Assembly: GCA_002030015.1 (NCBI GenBank)
Contig: LQBH01000024.1
Span: 1-64,000 of the forward strand
DNA: 64,000 bases
Direction: 5' to 3'
Origin: a delta proteobacterium MLS_D
GTDB taxonomy: Bacteria; Desulfobacterota; Syntrophia; Syntrophales; UBA2210
The notes under the pieces are model-generated. The model made no database searches, was not told the DNA's origin, and was given only the letters and a program-made list of their open reading frames with translations. Below, in pieces: positions 40,148 to 49,096 of this stretch. Within the stretch, counting starts at the first letter, position 1; each line of letters starts with the position of its first letter. A program made the position numbers and the translations under genes.

Positions 40148-42139
40148 TCATGAGTTCAGTAACTCGCGCACCTTGTTGATGAGCAGTTCCGTTGGAGCAC
40201 AATAAATATAGGCGCCGCGCACGGGCTGCCATTTTTTATCCACAATCCGTCCCAGCTTTTTGTGAAAGTAAACGAGCCGGTATTCCACTTCGTCGCTGTC
40301 CGAGTCGTGGTAAATGACATGGTCCACGACGGGTTCGCCGACCCCCGGGGACAGTGACAGTCCTCTCTGGTCGACAAAGGATTTCCCGAACCTGTTATAA
40401 CGCAGTTCAACACTCACCCGCGCCACGTCCATCTCTTCAAGCTCCACGAGATCAGCTTCCGCCTCAATCACCATGGGACTGACCGGAGCGGCGAGGGTTA
40501 CGGCCATCATGTCGCCCTTCCGCCATTGCGGCTCTGCGGGATACAAGTATCCACCCCGCAGGCTCCACTGCGTTGCATATTCAAAGGTCTGGGCATCGTC
40601 GCCCATGCGGGCGTACGTCAAGGTCGCGGTCTGGCCATTCGTTTCGAGATACTTGCGATCAATGGTCCTTTCATCGATGAAGGGGCGCCCGCCCTTTCGC
40701 GGCACCCGAATCTGAATCGTGGCGTAGTTTACCATTTCCTTGAATATATCATAGGCCTCGTTGTCGATGACAAAGCGCATTTCTCGCCGCTGAAAAAAGG
40801 GGTCGTCAAGGTTGACTTCGGCAACAACCTTGGGGTTGTCCTTGTACTTCTCGTACCAGGCGCCCACGTTGCCGGTCATGGTGTGCTGTTCGTAGCGGGA
40901 AGTAATGCCCGAAAGTGTAATTGAGTATTTAGACTTTCGAGAAATTTCTTTCCGCTGGAACACGGTATAGCGATAATGGCTCACCTTGGCCGCTTCCTTA
41001 CGCATTGCCTCCATGGCTTCCTGATCCGACTCATCGGGATCCGCACCTGTAATCTCCTCTTCCGATGGTTGGCCGAGACGGCTCTGCATGTCGAAAAAAG
41101 ACTCCAGAACCATCTTGCGGAGTGCGCTGTCAACGATTTCCTGATCCCGGTCCGGTATATGGTCTATCTCTTCGAAGGTGACCGTTCCGGTTTCCGTCAG
41201 GAAATCCATCATCTGTTTTTGCTCATCTTCCGTTACGGTCGTTACTTTCCGGGTACTTATGTTGAACAGATTATACCACTTGGGGTTCCAGTATCGTTTC
41301 CGTTTTTTTGTCTTGTCTCGCGCGTACGTATACTCGCTTTCCATCTCGTGATATTTCTCATAATCAAATACAATTCGCACATCGTAAGAGGGAAGCTTAA
41401 CCACGTATTTCAGATCAAAGACAACGGAAATATCAGTGGTGGGCTGTTCCAGGCTCTTGGCGAGCAGTTGGGCGCCGTACTGATCCAGCCGCGCCGCTAC
41501 GGCAACTGCCTGACCTTCCATTACCGGGGCCTTGCCGCTGGTGATCAACGTGGAGGCAAAGCCTTCATCCGTCAGGGTTGCTGAAACCACATGAAAGCTG
41601 TTGCCCTCAGCGCCTCCTTCCAGGGGCACGGCGCCCTTGAGATGTGCCCCTTTAACCTTTTTACCGAGCAACGACTGGGTTTCTTTCTGCTGTTCCTCCG
41701 TTAGACCGTATTCAACAAGGAAATGGAGAATGGCGCCCTCGGCGCCGCCTTCTTCCAGGCTTTTGTCTGTTACAAACCGGACCAGGGAGAACTTCGGGGT
41801 GCCGTCGGGATGAACGCTGACACGTGGATTGGCCGGCAAGTGATAATAATTTTTTGAAGTCACGGCCGAATCGCTGGTGGCCGCGGGGAAACAGCGCACA
41901 GTAGTACCGTCTCCCAGTTTGACGTCAATGTGTCGGCCGTACTGTACCCCACCCACCTCCTTGACTGCCTTTGCAGGCGGCACGGTCAGGGAAGGCCGAA
42001 GCGTGGGAGATTTCAGCTTCATTTCATGTATCTTTTTGTCGCCCGGTGTCCCGAATAATTCGGGTTTGGCTGCGGCACTCTGTATCCACAAGCCCACAAC
42101 AGCTACGCTGATTATTATCATCGGGATTTTTTTCAGCAT
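40148..42139 (-). CDS. Exported protein of unknown function, paralog A of the 40-50.6 kb cluster
   Basis: Signal peptide (MLKKIPMIIISVAVVGLWIQSAAA); KNYYHLPANPRVSVHPDGTPKFSLVRFV; TSGKAPVMEGQAVAVAARLDQYGAQLLAKSLEQPTTDISVVFD. Confidence 0.85.
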   Translation of the reverse strand: MLKKIPMIIISVAVVGLWIQSAAAKPELFGTPGDKKIHEMKLKSPTLRPSLTVPPAKAVKEVGGVQYGRHIDVKLGDGTTVRCFPAATSDSAVTSKNYYHLPANPRVSVHPDGTPKFSLVRFVTDKSLEEGGAEGAILHFLVEYGLTEEQQKETQSLLGKKVKGAHLKGAVPLEGGAEGNSFHVVSATLTDEGFASTLITSGKAPVMEGQAVAVAARLDQYGAQLLAKSLEQPTTDISVVFDLKYVVKLPSYDVRIVFDYEKYHEMESEYTYARDKTKKRKRYWNPKWYNLFNISTRKVTTVTEDEQKQMMDFLTETGTVTFEEIDHIPDRDQEIVDSALRKMVLESFFDMQSRLGQPSEEEITGADPDESDQEAMEAMRKEAAKVSHYRYTVFQRKEISRKSKYSITLSGITSRYEQHTMTGNVGAWYEKYKDNPKVVAEVNLDDPFFQRREMRFVIDNEAYDIFKEMVNYATIQIRVPRKGGRPFIDERTIDRKYLETNGQTATLTYARMGDDAQTFEYATQWSLRGGYLYPAEPQWRKGDMMAVTLAAPVSPMVIEAEADLVELEEMDVARVSVELRYNRFGKSFVDQRGLSLSPGVGEPVVDHVIYHDSDSDEVEYRLVYFHKKLGRIVDKKWQPVRGAYIYCAPTELLINKVRELLNS

Positions 42140-42244
42140 GGTTACACCCCCACGTATGTTAATCTTTATTTTTTATCGACAGGTCGAGCGCCCACATTGT
42201 GAACACCCATAAAGCCGCCCACCCGAACGGCTTTCCATTCGAGA

Positions 42245-44008
42245 CTATAATTCCGGCGGTACCAGGACGAGGTATGAACTTTCCAGTGGGATCCACTCCC
42301 CCTCGATACTTTTGCCGGTCCGTGAATACCAGTTTACCCGGTATTCCACCGGGTCTTCCGGGTCATGAAAAACTACAGCCGTGCTGAAAGAATCAGCGTC
42401 AGTGGCCCGCATCACGGCCAGGCGCTTTGTTTTTACCTGTCCGAAAATGTGATAACGCACCTCTACCATGGCACTGCGTATGTCCGCGTCTTCGAAGAGA
42501 AAGCGGTCAGCGTCTATTTCCAGGTCAAGTCTTCTCAGCGGCGGGGCAATGGTGACCATGGGGTTGCTGCTGACATTCCATGAATCGGTATCAGCGGGGT
42601 CGCTGACGGTATGCCTGCCCTGGATGCTCCAGTTGGTACGATACCGGTAATCAAGCCAATCCGCTCCCGACTGCCCGAGACGGGCATAGGTCCAGGATTT
42701 GCTGAGATGACCTTCGCGGATGTCCTCCCTGGTGAATATCACTTCACCCGTGGCGTCATCGTGGTCACTGTAAGCTTTTCGCACCGCCACACCGGCAAAG
42801 TTGATCATGTCCTCAAAAGCCCCGCTGAAATCTCCATCGATACAAAAATAAATATCCCGCTTTTGAAAGGCCGGGTCAGCCAGATTCACCACCCGAAACA
42901 GCCGTGGATTATCCTTAAATTCCTGATAGAGTCCTGAAATATTGCCCGCGGTGTAAACCGGGACCTTGACCACGGACCGGCGGGTCAGGTTAATGTTGAA
43001 GACAGCCCGGTTTATATCTTCACGCTGTTTCAAAACATATTGATCATCGGTATAATATTTCTGATTACCTGTACCGGTAAAAAGTTTCGCCAGCCATCCC
43101 TTTTTCTGGCGACCCTTGATCTGGCCTTCTTCGACGGCTGTTTCCTTTTCAGGAACAGCGGTAAATCCGGCTGTCGTGTCAAATATGATTTCCGTCAGCT
43201 TGGTGCTCACCATGTCCACCAGGGCCTGCATGGCCTGGCTGGCCGTATCTTCCGGAAGGCGATCGAGAACATCGATTTCGACGGTGCCGGTGCGAACCAG
43301 TTCGTCAACAATATCACGGATCTGCCGTTTGGTGTATCGTTTCTGCACGCTCTGTACCTTTGAAAAGTGCGTGTAGACGGTGCTCACGTCCGCGTGGATA
43401 CGTGCATTGAAAGAGGGAAGTATGGCTTCGTAATAGGCGCTCAGGGCTATCGAAACGTCGGAGGTCGGTCGGTTCAGTGAATCCCAGAGCAGGGTGGCGC
43501 CATGGGGGGTCAGGGTCGCGGCTACGGCCGCTTTCGAACCGGGTGTTACCGGGGCCTTGCCGCTGCTTATCAGGTTTTCCGTGAAGCCTTCATCTGAAAG
43601 GGTCCCCGAGATGATGGCAAAGCTCCCTTCCTGGTCCTGTTGCAGAGGAACCGGACCCAGAAGTTTTGCATCAGGCTGCTCAGCCTTTAATTCCTCGCGA
43701 AGGGCTTCCAGTTCATCAGGCGGCAGGCTGAAAGTGACCAGTATGTGAAAAAGCCCTCCGCTTGTTTCTCCGTCGGGATCTATAAACTTCACTACTGACA
43801 GCTCAAGCGAACCATCCGGTTTTGTGGAAACCCGCGGTGCCGGAGGCAGATAATAATAGGCGTTCGGGTCACCGGCATCCTGAAGAAGGAGGACGCCGTC
43901 GATCTCCAACTGCCCTGACTCGTAATTTACCAGGGCACCGGCGGGACAGGCCGAAATCATGAATCCGGCCATAATAAGCAGTGACATCAGGCAATATTTT
44001 CTGATCAT
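42245..44008 (-). CDS. Exported protein of unknown function, paralog B of the cluster
   Basis: Signal peptide; NAYYYLPPAPRVSTKPDGSLELSVVKFI; SSGKAPVTPGSKAAVAATLTPHGATLLWDSLNRPTSDVSIALS. Confidence 0.85.
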   Translation of the reverse strand: MIRKYCLMSLLIMAGFMISACPAGALVNYESGQLEIDGVLLLQDAGDPNAYYYLPPAPRVSTKPDGSLELSVVKFIDPDGETSGGLFHILVTFSLPPDELEALREELKAEQPDAKLLGPVPLQQDQEGSFAIISGTLSDEGFTENLISSGKAPVTPGSKAAVAATLTPHGATLLWDSLNRPTSDVSIALSAYYEAILPSFNARIHADVSTVYTHFSKVQSVQKRYTKRQIRDIVDELVRTGTVEIDVLDRLPEDTASQAMQALVDMVSTKLTEIIFDTTAGFTAVPEKETAVEEGQIKGRQKKGWLAKLFTGTGNQKYYTDDQYVLKQREDINRAVFNINLTRRSVVKVPVYTAGNISGLYQEFKDNPRLFRVVNLADPAFQKRDIYFCIDGDFSGAFEDMINFAGVAVRKAYSDHDDATGEVIFTREDIREGHLSKSWTYARLGQSGADWLDYRYRTNWSIQGRHTVSDPADTDSWNVSSNPMVTIAPPLRRLDLEIDADRFLFEDADIRSAMVEVRYHIFGQVKTKRLAVMRATDADSFSTAVVFHDPEDPVEYRVNWYSRTGKSIEGEWIPLESSYLVLVPPEL

Positions 44009-44010
44009 GA

Positions 44011-46716
44011 TTACACCCCTCTGTCCGGGAGTTCATCCCAGTAAATGAGGTTTCCTTCAAGCTCGCGGGGAGGCGCCGTGACAACCCTGCCGCCCTGAAG
44101 ATACCAGGTAATGCTGACGGAAGGCGGCGGTGCATCCCGGTCTTCGGGTATATCCAGCATCATTGATGAGGCCGGCCCTTTGTTGCGTATCGTTGCCTCG
44201 GTCGTTACCGGTTCTCCGGCGACACAGCTCGTAAATGTTATCACTGCATGGCGAACACCGGCGGCATTCAACTCTTCTCCTTCGCCCTCCACTGTCACGG
44301 TACGGTACCGGTGCGGTGGCTGAAGGGCCACCATGGCACTGTCATACGTCGTCGGGGGAATCCTGATCTCCATTCCCCCGTAAAAAGACCAGAGGGTTTC
44401 TATGGTATAGTTCAACCAGTCTTCCCGATCGTTGTCCCCTTTCCAGCCATAGAGCAGGTTGAACGCGTTCCCGCTCTGGTTGAATCGTTCAGGGGTGATT
44501 ATCACCTCGTCCGTGGTCACATCGTCCGACTGGTGGCGCTTTTTCATCTGCACCGTTACAAAATTCATGTGCTTTCCGAATGTTTTCGAATCCTGGCCGT
44601 CAAGAGTCACATGGATTTCCCGCTGTTTGAATACCGGATCGTCGATATTCACGGCCCGGAATATCCGGGGGTCCTTTCCATACCGCCGATAAAGATCCCC
44701 TATGTTTTCGGTCATGGCAAAAGCCTGGGTTTCGGTGCGATAGTGGTTCATGTGGTAGACCATCTTTCCGCTCCGCTTGACATGCTTCATCTGGTAGGAG
44801 GCGACCAGGGAAAACCCGGGAGTATCCTTTTTTTGTGATGCTTTTTCTTCGGCTTTTTTCTTGTCATCCGGTTTTTTCTTTGACGCGGCTTTTTTGCCAT
44901 CATCCGGAGTCTCCACGGATTTCACCAGCTTGTCGGTCAGTGCTTTCACCACCTGTTCCTTTGGATCTTTTTCCGTCTCTGTCTTATCCGGCGAGGCAGA
45001 GCCTTCTTCGGCGCCTGATTCATCAGCCTGCGCGGCGGCCTGCGCGGTGGAGGAAACAGCTGCCTCCTCGGTCCCGCCCGTTTTCTTTTCTATCTGGCTC
45101 GTCAGAAACTTGATTCGTCCTTCCACTTCGTTCGATCGCTGAACCGCGGGTTTCGCATGCTCCAGGTATGCCTGATAGGCGCTCACCGCTTCTTTGCTTT
45201 TTCCGGATTCGTATCCGCTGGATCGGGCTTCGTCATCAAGCCGACGCGCCGTGTTGTATAATTTCGATGAAAGCACTTCAATCCTTCTCAAAGTTTCCTT
45301 TCCCTTTTCACTGCTTTCTCCCAGAAAAGGCAGTGCGTTTCGGAACGCGGCAAGCGCTTCCTCGCTTTCTGCTGTTGCTTCAAGACAATGTCCAATATAG
45401 AAATAGATGAGTCCCTGTCCCTGGTCGGTCGTCCAAAGATTAAAAGCTTCTCTGTATTTCGGAAGGGCTTCATTACAGCGTCCGAGGTGGCGCAGACACT
45501 GTCCGATACCGAAAATCAACTGCCCGCGGTATTCGTCGTCGGAATTATCATCCAGTTGAATGCACTTCTTCAGCCATTCCATGGCCTCCTGGTAGTTCTT
45601 TTTTTGATAAAGCTCGTCCGCCTTTTGATATGCTTCGCCGGCAGTTTGCTGGTCTGCTGCATGGGCGATTGATGTACCGGGCGCCAGTCGTGACAGGGCG
45701 AGCAACATCTGATTTACACCATGACCTGGTAGCGGAGGGAAGGTCAGTTCACTTTTCTTTTTCGGCGTGGAGGTTTTCTTTTCCGCCGGCGCGGTCCTGT
45801 CTTTCAGCATCTTGACGGCCTGGTTCAGGTTGTCATAAGTTCCCTTTTGTTCCGCCATCCGGGTCAATTCATCCGGCGCCGCATCGAACATGACGCTCAG
45901 GAGCTTGGCATTGGCACTTTCGATAATCCTGTCCATCATGGCATGTTCGCCCTTGGTGGTAATCTTGATGGCGCCTGTCTGGCGCAGCTCCTGAAAGAGC
46001 AAGTCTATGTCGATACCGAACCACTTGTACTGACCTCCGGCCTGCACCCGGTGGTGTTGTGATACGCGTTGCCAATCGGCTTCGAGAGTCGCCTCGTAGG
46101 GTTCGCGCACACCGGCGAACTCCATGTCGAAGACGATAGAAATATCCGGGGTGGAACTCTGAAAACTTTCCCAGAGCAGCTCGGCGCCCTCGCGGGTCAG
46201 CGCTATGGAGACAGCGGCTTTCTGGCCTTCCATCAAAGGCGCCCTGCCTGCCGCCACAGTCCTGGTCAGCGTTTCGGCTCCTTCGGTAAAAGAGGTAACC
46301 AGGGCAAAACTGCCCGTGCGATAGACTATCGGTCCGGCAATTCTGCCATTTTCATGGGTTTGCTGAAGCGCCGCCTCCGCGGCCCGGACGCGACTTTCAT
46401 CCGCTCCGTATGTAACGAGAAAATGGACAATGCCGCCGCCTTCGGCACGGCCGGTCCCCGCCTCTCCCGTCTCCTGAACGCGGGCGTACTTAAGAAAGGA
46501 AAACTGCGGTCTGCCGTTCTTCATGGACAGACGGGGGCGATCGGGAAGATAATAAAAAACATCGGCTTCCTTTAATGACTGATAACAGACCAGATCTCCG
46601 CACCGCTCCATTTTATCCAGGTTGATTTCCTGTGAGCAGGCAGGGGGAGCCCAGAAAACTACGAGCAGGATGACAACTCCGGCCACTGCTTGCAGGCCGA
46701 CACACAGCTTTTTCAT
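44011..46716 (-). CDS. Exported TPR-containing protein of unknown function, paralog C of the cluster
   Basis: Signal peptide; DVFYYLPDRPRLSMKNGRPQFSFLKYA; AAGRAPLMEGQKAAVSIALTREGAELLWESFQSSTPDISIVFD; central TPR-like repeats YQKADELYQKKNYQEAMEWLKKCIQLDDN. Confidence 0.85.
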   Translation of the reverse strand: MKKLCVGLQAVAGVVILLVVFWAPPACSQEINLDKMERCGDLVCYQSLKEADVFYYLPDRPRLSMKNGRPQFSFLKYARVQETGEAGTGRAEGGGIVHFLVTYGADESRVRAAEAALQQTHENGRIAGPIVYRTGSFALVTSFTEGAETLTRTVAAGRAPLMEGQKAAVSIALTREGAELLWESFQSSTPDISIVFDMEFAGVREPYEATLEADWQRVSQHHRVQAGGQYKWFGIDIDLLFQELRQTGAIKITTKGEHAMMDRIIESANAKLLSVMFDAAPDELTRMAEQKGTYDNLNQAVKMLKDRTAPAEKKTSTPKKKSELTFPPLPGHGVNQMLLALSRLAPGTSIAHAADQQTAGEAYQKADELYQKKNYQEAMEWLKKCIQLDDNSDDEYRGQLIFGIGQCLRHLGRCNEALPKYREAFNLWTTDQGQGLIYFYIGHCLEATAESEEALAAFRNALPFLGESSEKGKETLRRIEVLSSKLYNTARRLDDEARSSGYESGKSKEAVSAYQAYLEHAKPAVQRSNEVEGRIKFLTSQIEKKTGGTEEAAVSSTAQAAAQADESGAEEGSASPDKTETEKDPKEQVVKALTDKLVKSVETPDDGKKAASKKKPDDKKKAEEKASQKKDTPGFSLVASYQMKHVKRSGKMVYHMNHYRTETQAFAMTENIGDLYRRYGKDPRIFRAVNIDDPVFKQREIHVTLDGQDSKTFGKHMNFVTVQMKKRHQSDDVTTDEVIITPERFNQSGNAFNLLYGWKGDNDREDWLNYTIETLWSFYGGMEIRIPPTTYDSAMVALQPPHRYRTVTVEGEGEELNAAGVRHAVITFTSCVAGEPVTTEATIRNKGPASSMMLDIPEDRDAPPPSVSITWYLQGGRVVTAPPRELEGNLIYWDELPDRGV

Positions 46717-46730
46717 GGTTCATCCCTCCT

Positions 46731-48026
46731 TCATCTCTTCTGGATTACTCCCTTGAAACCCTTTATTCCCCCGGCTTTTTCTTTCGTGTCTACCTGTTCG
46801 AGCCGCGGCTTAACCCAGACCGTCCAGTCATGAGTGGCAGTCTCGCCTGCAGCGATACCAAGAATAATGGACACTTCCTTGCCGGCCCAGGGGCTGAGGT
46901 CGACATCGATGCTGACCGGTTCCTCCGGCGACACGTGTTTACTGAATAACGTTACATATTCCCCGCCCTCACGGGCCCAAACTTTGAACGTCGCCCCGTC
47001 GGAATCGTCGGCGCCCCTGATGAACGCTGCCGTTGCCCTGAAATGAACCGATTCATCCAGAATCATTTTCGGGTACGCTCCTCTTATCCACCCCCCCTGC
47101 CTCTTTCTGGGATGGGTCCGCAGAAGAGATTCGACGCCTATGTCCGGATTTACTTTTGCGCTTGCAGCGGTCATCACATAGCCCTGTTTATCACTCACCC
47201 TGCCGGGATACGACAGACGAAGCGTTTTCCCGTCCGGCGATCCGCTCTTCCATTGTGCCGCGCCCACATTTTTAAAAAAATCGTAACTGTTGGCAACCGG
47301 TACAGATTCTTCATCTGTTTCGGAAGAATCATCCGATTGTTCCGCTTTTCCTTCTATTTTTCCTCTCGCCTGCAGCACGGTACCTGCGGGTATAAACACA
47401 CCGGGCAACGGCGTTGTTTCCCGCTCTTCATCATCGGCCAGGGCTACCGCTTCTTCTTCATCCATGGCGGGCGGCTGGTCCGGAGCATCGCTGTCGTTCC
47501 ATGTCTTTACCAGGTCATAGACCAGTTTTCCGAATGGTCGGTCTTCGTGACCTTCCCGAACCAGGAAAAGTTCCACCTGATCGGATTCCACTACTTCTTC
47601 AGAATCATCCCAGTCGCTTCCCCATTCGCTTTTTTTCTTGCGGATGGTCAGCCGAGCTTTCCCAGACGCCCCCTGAATCGGATTCAAAGAGGTTTCAAAG
47701 CTGTCCAGCGGGATCCCCCACTCGAGAATTCTTCCGTCCACATAGACACCGTCGGCCCGCTTAACATTTTCATATGTCACGTCGAGCACCAGCGCGTTGC
47801 CTCTTCGTTCGGCCACTTCAACCCTGCCGATATGACCCTTGTATGTCCCCAGCCATTCATCCATGGCCTGTTCGAGGCCTTCTTCCGCGGCCTTTCCCAA
47901 AACATCGGTCAGGGTCTGCAGAAAACCTCCTTTCTCCGTATCTTTATTTTCTGCTTCCTGCGCTGCCGCAGGAAGACCTGCGAACAACATTAACGCGGCA
48001 ATACAACCAGCCAATATTGTTTTCAT
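46731..48026 (-). CDS. Exported protein of unknown function with a C-terminal carbohydrate-binding-like beta-sandwich
   Basis: Signal peptide MKTILAGCIAALMLFAGLPAAAQ; C-terminal region VHFRATAAFIRGADDSDGATFKVWAREGGEYVTLFSKHVSPEEPVSIDVDLSPWAGKEVSIILGI resembles galactose-binding/NPCBM-like folds. Confidence 0.8.
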   Translation of the reverse strand: MKTILAGCIAALMLFAGLPAAAQEAENKDTEKGGFLQTLTDVLGKAAEEGLEQAMDEWLGTYKGHIGRVEVAERRGNALVLDVTYENVKRADGVYVDGRILEWGIPLDSFETSLNPIQGASGKARLTIRKKKSEWGSDWDDSEEVVESDQVELFLVREGHEDRPFGKLVYDLVKTWNDSDAPDQPPAMDEEEAVALADDEERETTPLPGVFIPAGTVLQARGKIEGKAEQSDDSSETDEESVPVANSYDFFKNVGAAQWKSGSPDGKTLRLSYPGRVSDKQGYVMTAASAKVNPDIGVESLLRTHPRKRQGGWIRGAYPKMILDESVHFRATAAFIRGADDSDGATFKVWAREGGEYVTLFSKHVSPEEPVSIDVDLSPWAGKEVSIILGIAAGETATHDWTVWVKPRLEQVDTKEKAGGIKGFKGVIQKR

Positions 48027-48080
48027 TTCACGCCTCCTTTGTTCGTAGGGATTTTCGAAGTTCTTTTTCGTTTTGCCTTT

Positions 48081-49091
48081 TCAATCCAGCGTCTTCCCCT
48101 TTATGTCACCCGGTTCGTTCAGGTCGCGATAATCGGTCACATCCAGCAGGGTTTCCCCTTTTTTCGCGGTCCAGGACCCAACGTCGCGACTTCCATCATT
48201 AAAAATACGGGTAACGCGGAAGCGATAGGGTTCATCCAGATTCCGGGACAGCTTGAAATCAATACGGGTACGGTATTCGCTATCCGGTCTGAAGGTTACT
48301 TCTTCCACCAGGTCCCGTCCCGGCGTAGGGATGGCCACCTCTACTATTTTCGCGTACAGATCCGGATCCAGTTCTTCCAGAAAATCAAAACAAAAAACAT
48401 CCATCCCGGTATACCCGCGAACCATGCGCCCTCCCAGATCGGTGCGTCTGAACTTATAGGGAAACGCCTCCATATCCAGGTCAATGGGGAGGGTGGATAC
48501 GACAATAGTTTCCGACTCGTTCCACTCGTCTCCTTCCCGCCGCAGTCCCGAGAGATGCTCTTCAAGAGTAATGCTCACCTGGGTTTGACCTGCATTTACA
48601 GATTCCCAGAGGATTTCTGCGAGATATCTATCCAGAAGAAGAACCAGCTGTTCGCCGGCCCAACGGCTCCCCTGTTTCCATTCCCTGCTTTGATCGGCAA
48701 AAAGAAGTTTCACAATTGTTTCAGCCACCGGCATGCTTCTCAACCGGGGATCGGCAACGCCATGGTCGCGCAGAGCGCTTCGAATCAGGGCCGGGGTCCC
48801 GCCGTCACGGCCCCGCTCGATTCCCATGTTGAGAATGCCCTTGACCCAGAACAACTCCCTGTCCCCGGTGCCTGAACGTCCGCCGTATCGATAAATATCG
48901 AACCCATAGTCCGGTTCATGGTCGGTAATTGATCCCAGGGCGGGACGGGCCGGCGCGAGATACCAGGTATTCGTATCCTGATGATCCTGAAACACCCTGA
49001 CTCCATTGATGTCCCGATAAGTTCCAAGGTCCGGAGCCGCCTGGACGGACAGCGGAAACAACAGAACAATCAGCAGAACCATCAGTCTCAC
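48081..49091 (-). CDS. Exported protein of unknown function, shorter paralog D of the cluster
   Basis: Signal peptide; GVRVFQDHQDTNTWYLAPARPALGS; AEILWESVNAGQTQVSITLE resembles the core motif of paralogs A-C. Confidence 0.75.
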   Translation of the reverse strand: MRLMVLLIVLLFPLSVQAAPDLGTYRDINGVRVFQDHQDTNTWYLAPARPALGSITDHEPDYGFDIYRYGGRSGTGDRELFWVKGILNMGIERGRDGGTPALIRSALRDHGVADPRLRSMPVAETIVKLLFADQSREWKQGSRWAGEQLVLLLDRYLAEILWESVNAGQTQVSITLEEHLSGLRREGDEWNESETIVVSTLPIDLDMEAFPYKFRRTDLGGRMVRGYTGMDVFCFDFLEELDPDLYAKIVEVAIPTPGRDLVEEVTFRPDSEYRTRIDFKLSRNLDEPYRFRVTRIFNDGSRDVGSWTAKKGETLLDVTDYRDLNEPGDIKGKTLD

Positions 49092-49096
49092 GTTTA

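Noticed and set aside
47043-47993. 316-aa plus-strand ORF opposite the exported-protein cluster
   Set aside because: Antisense shadow; the minus-strand frame has a signal peptide, tight spacing and fits the operon.
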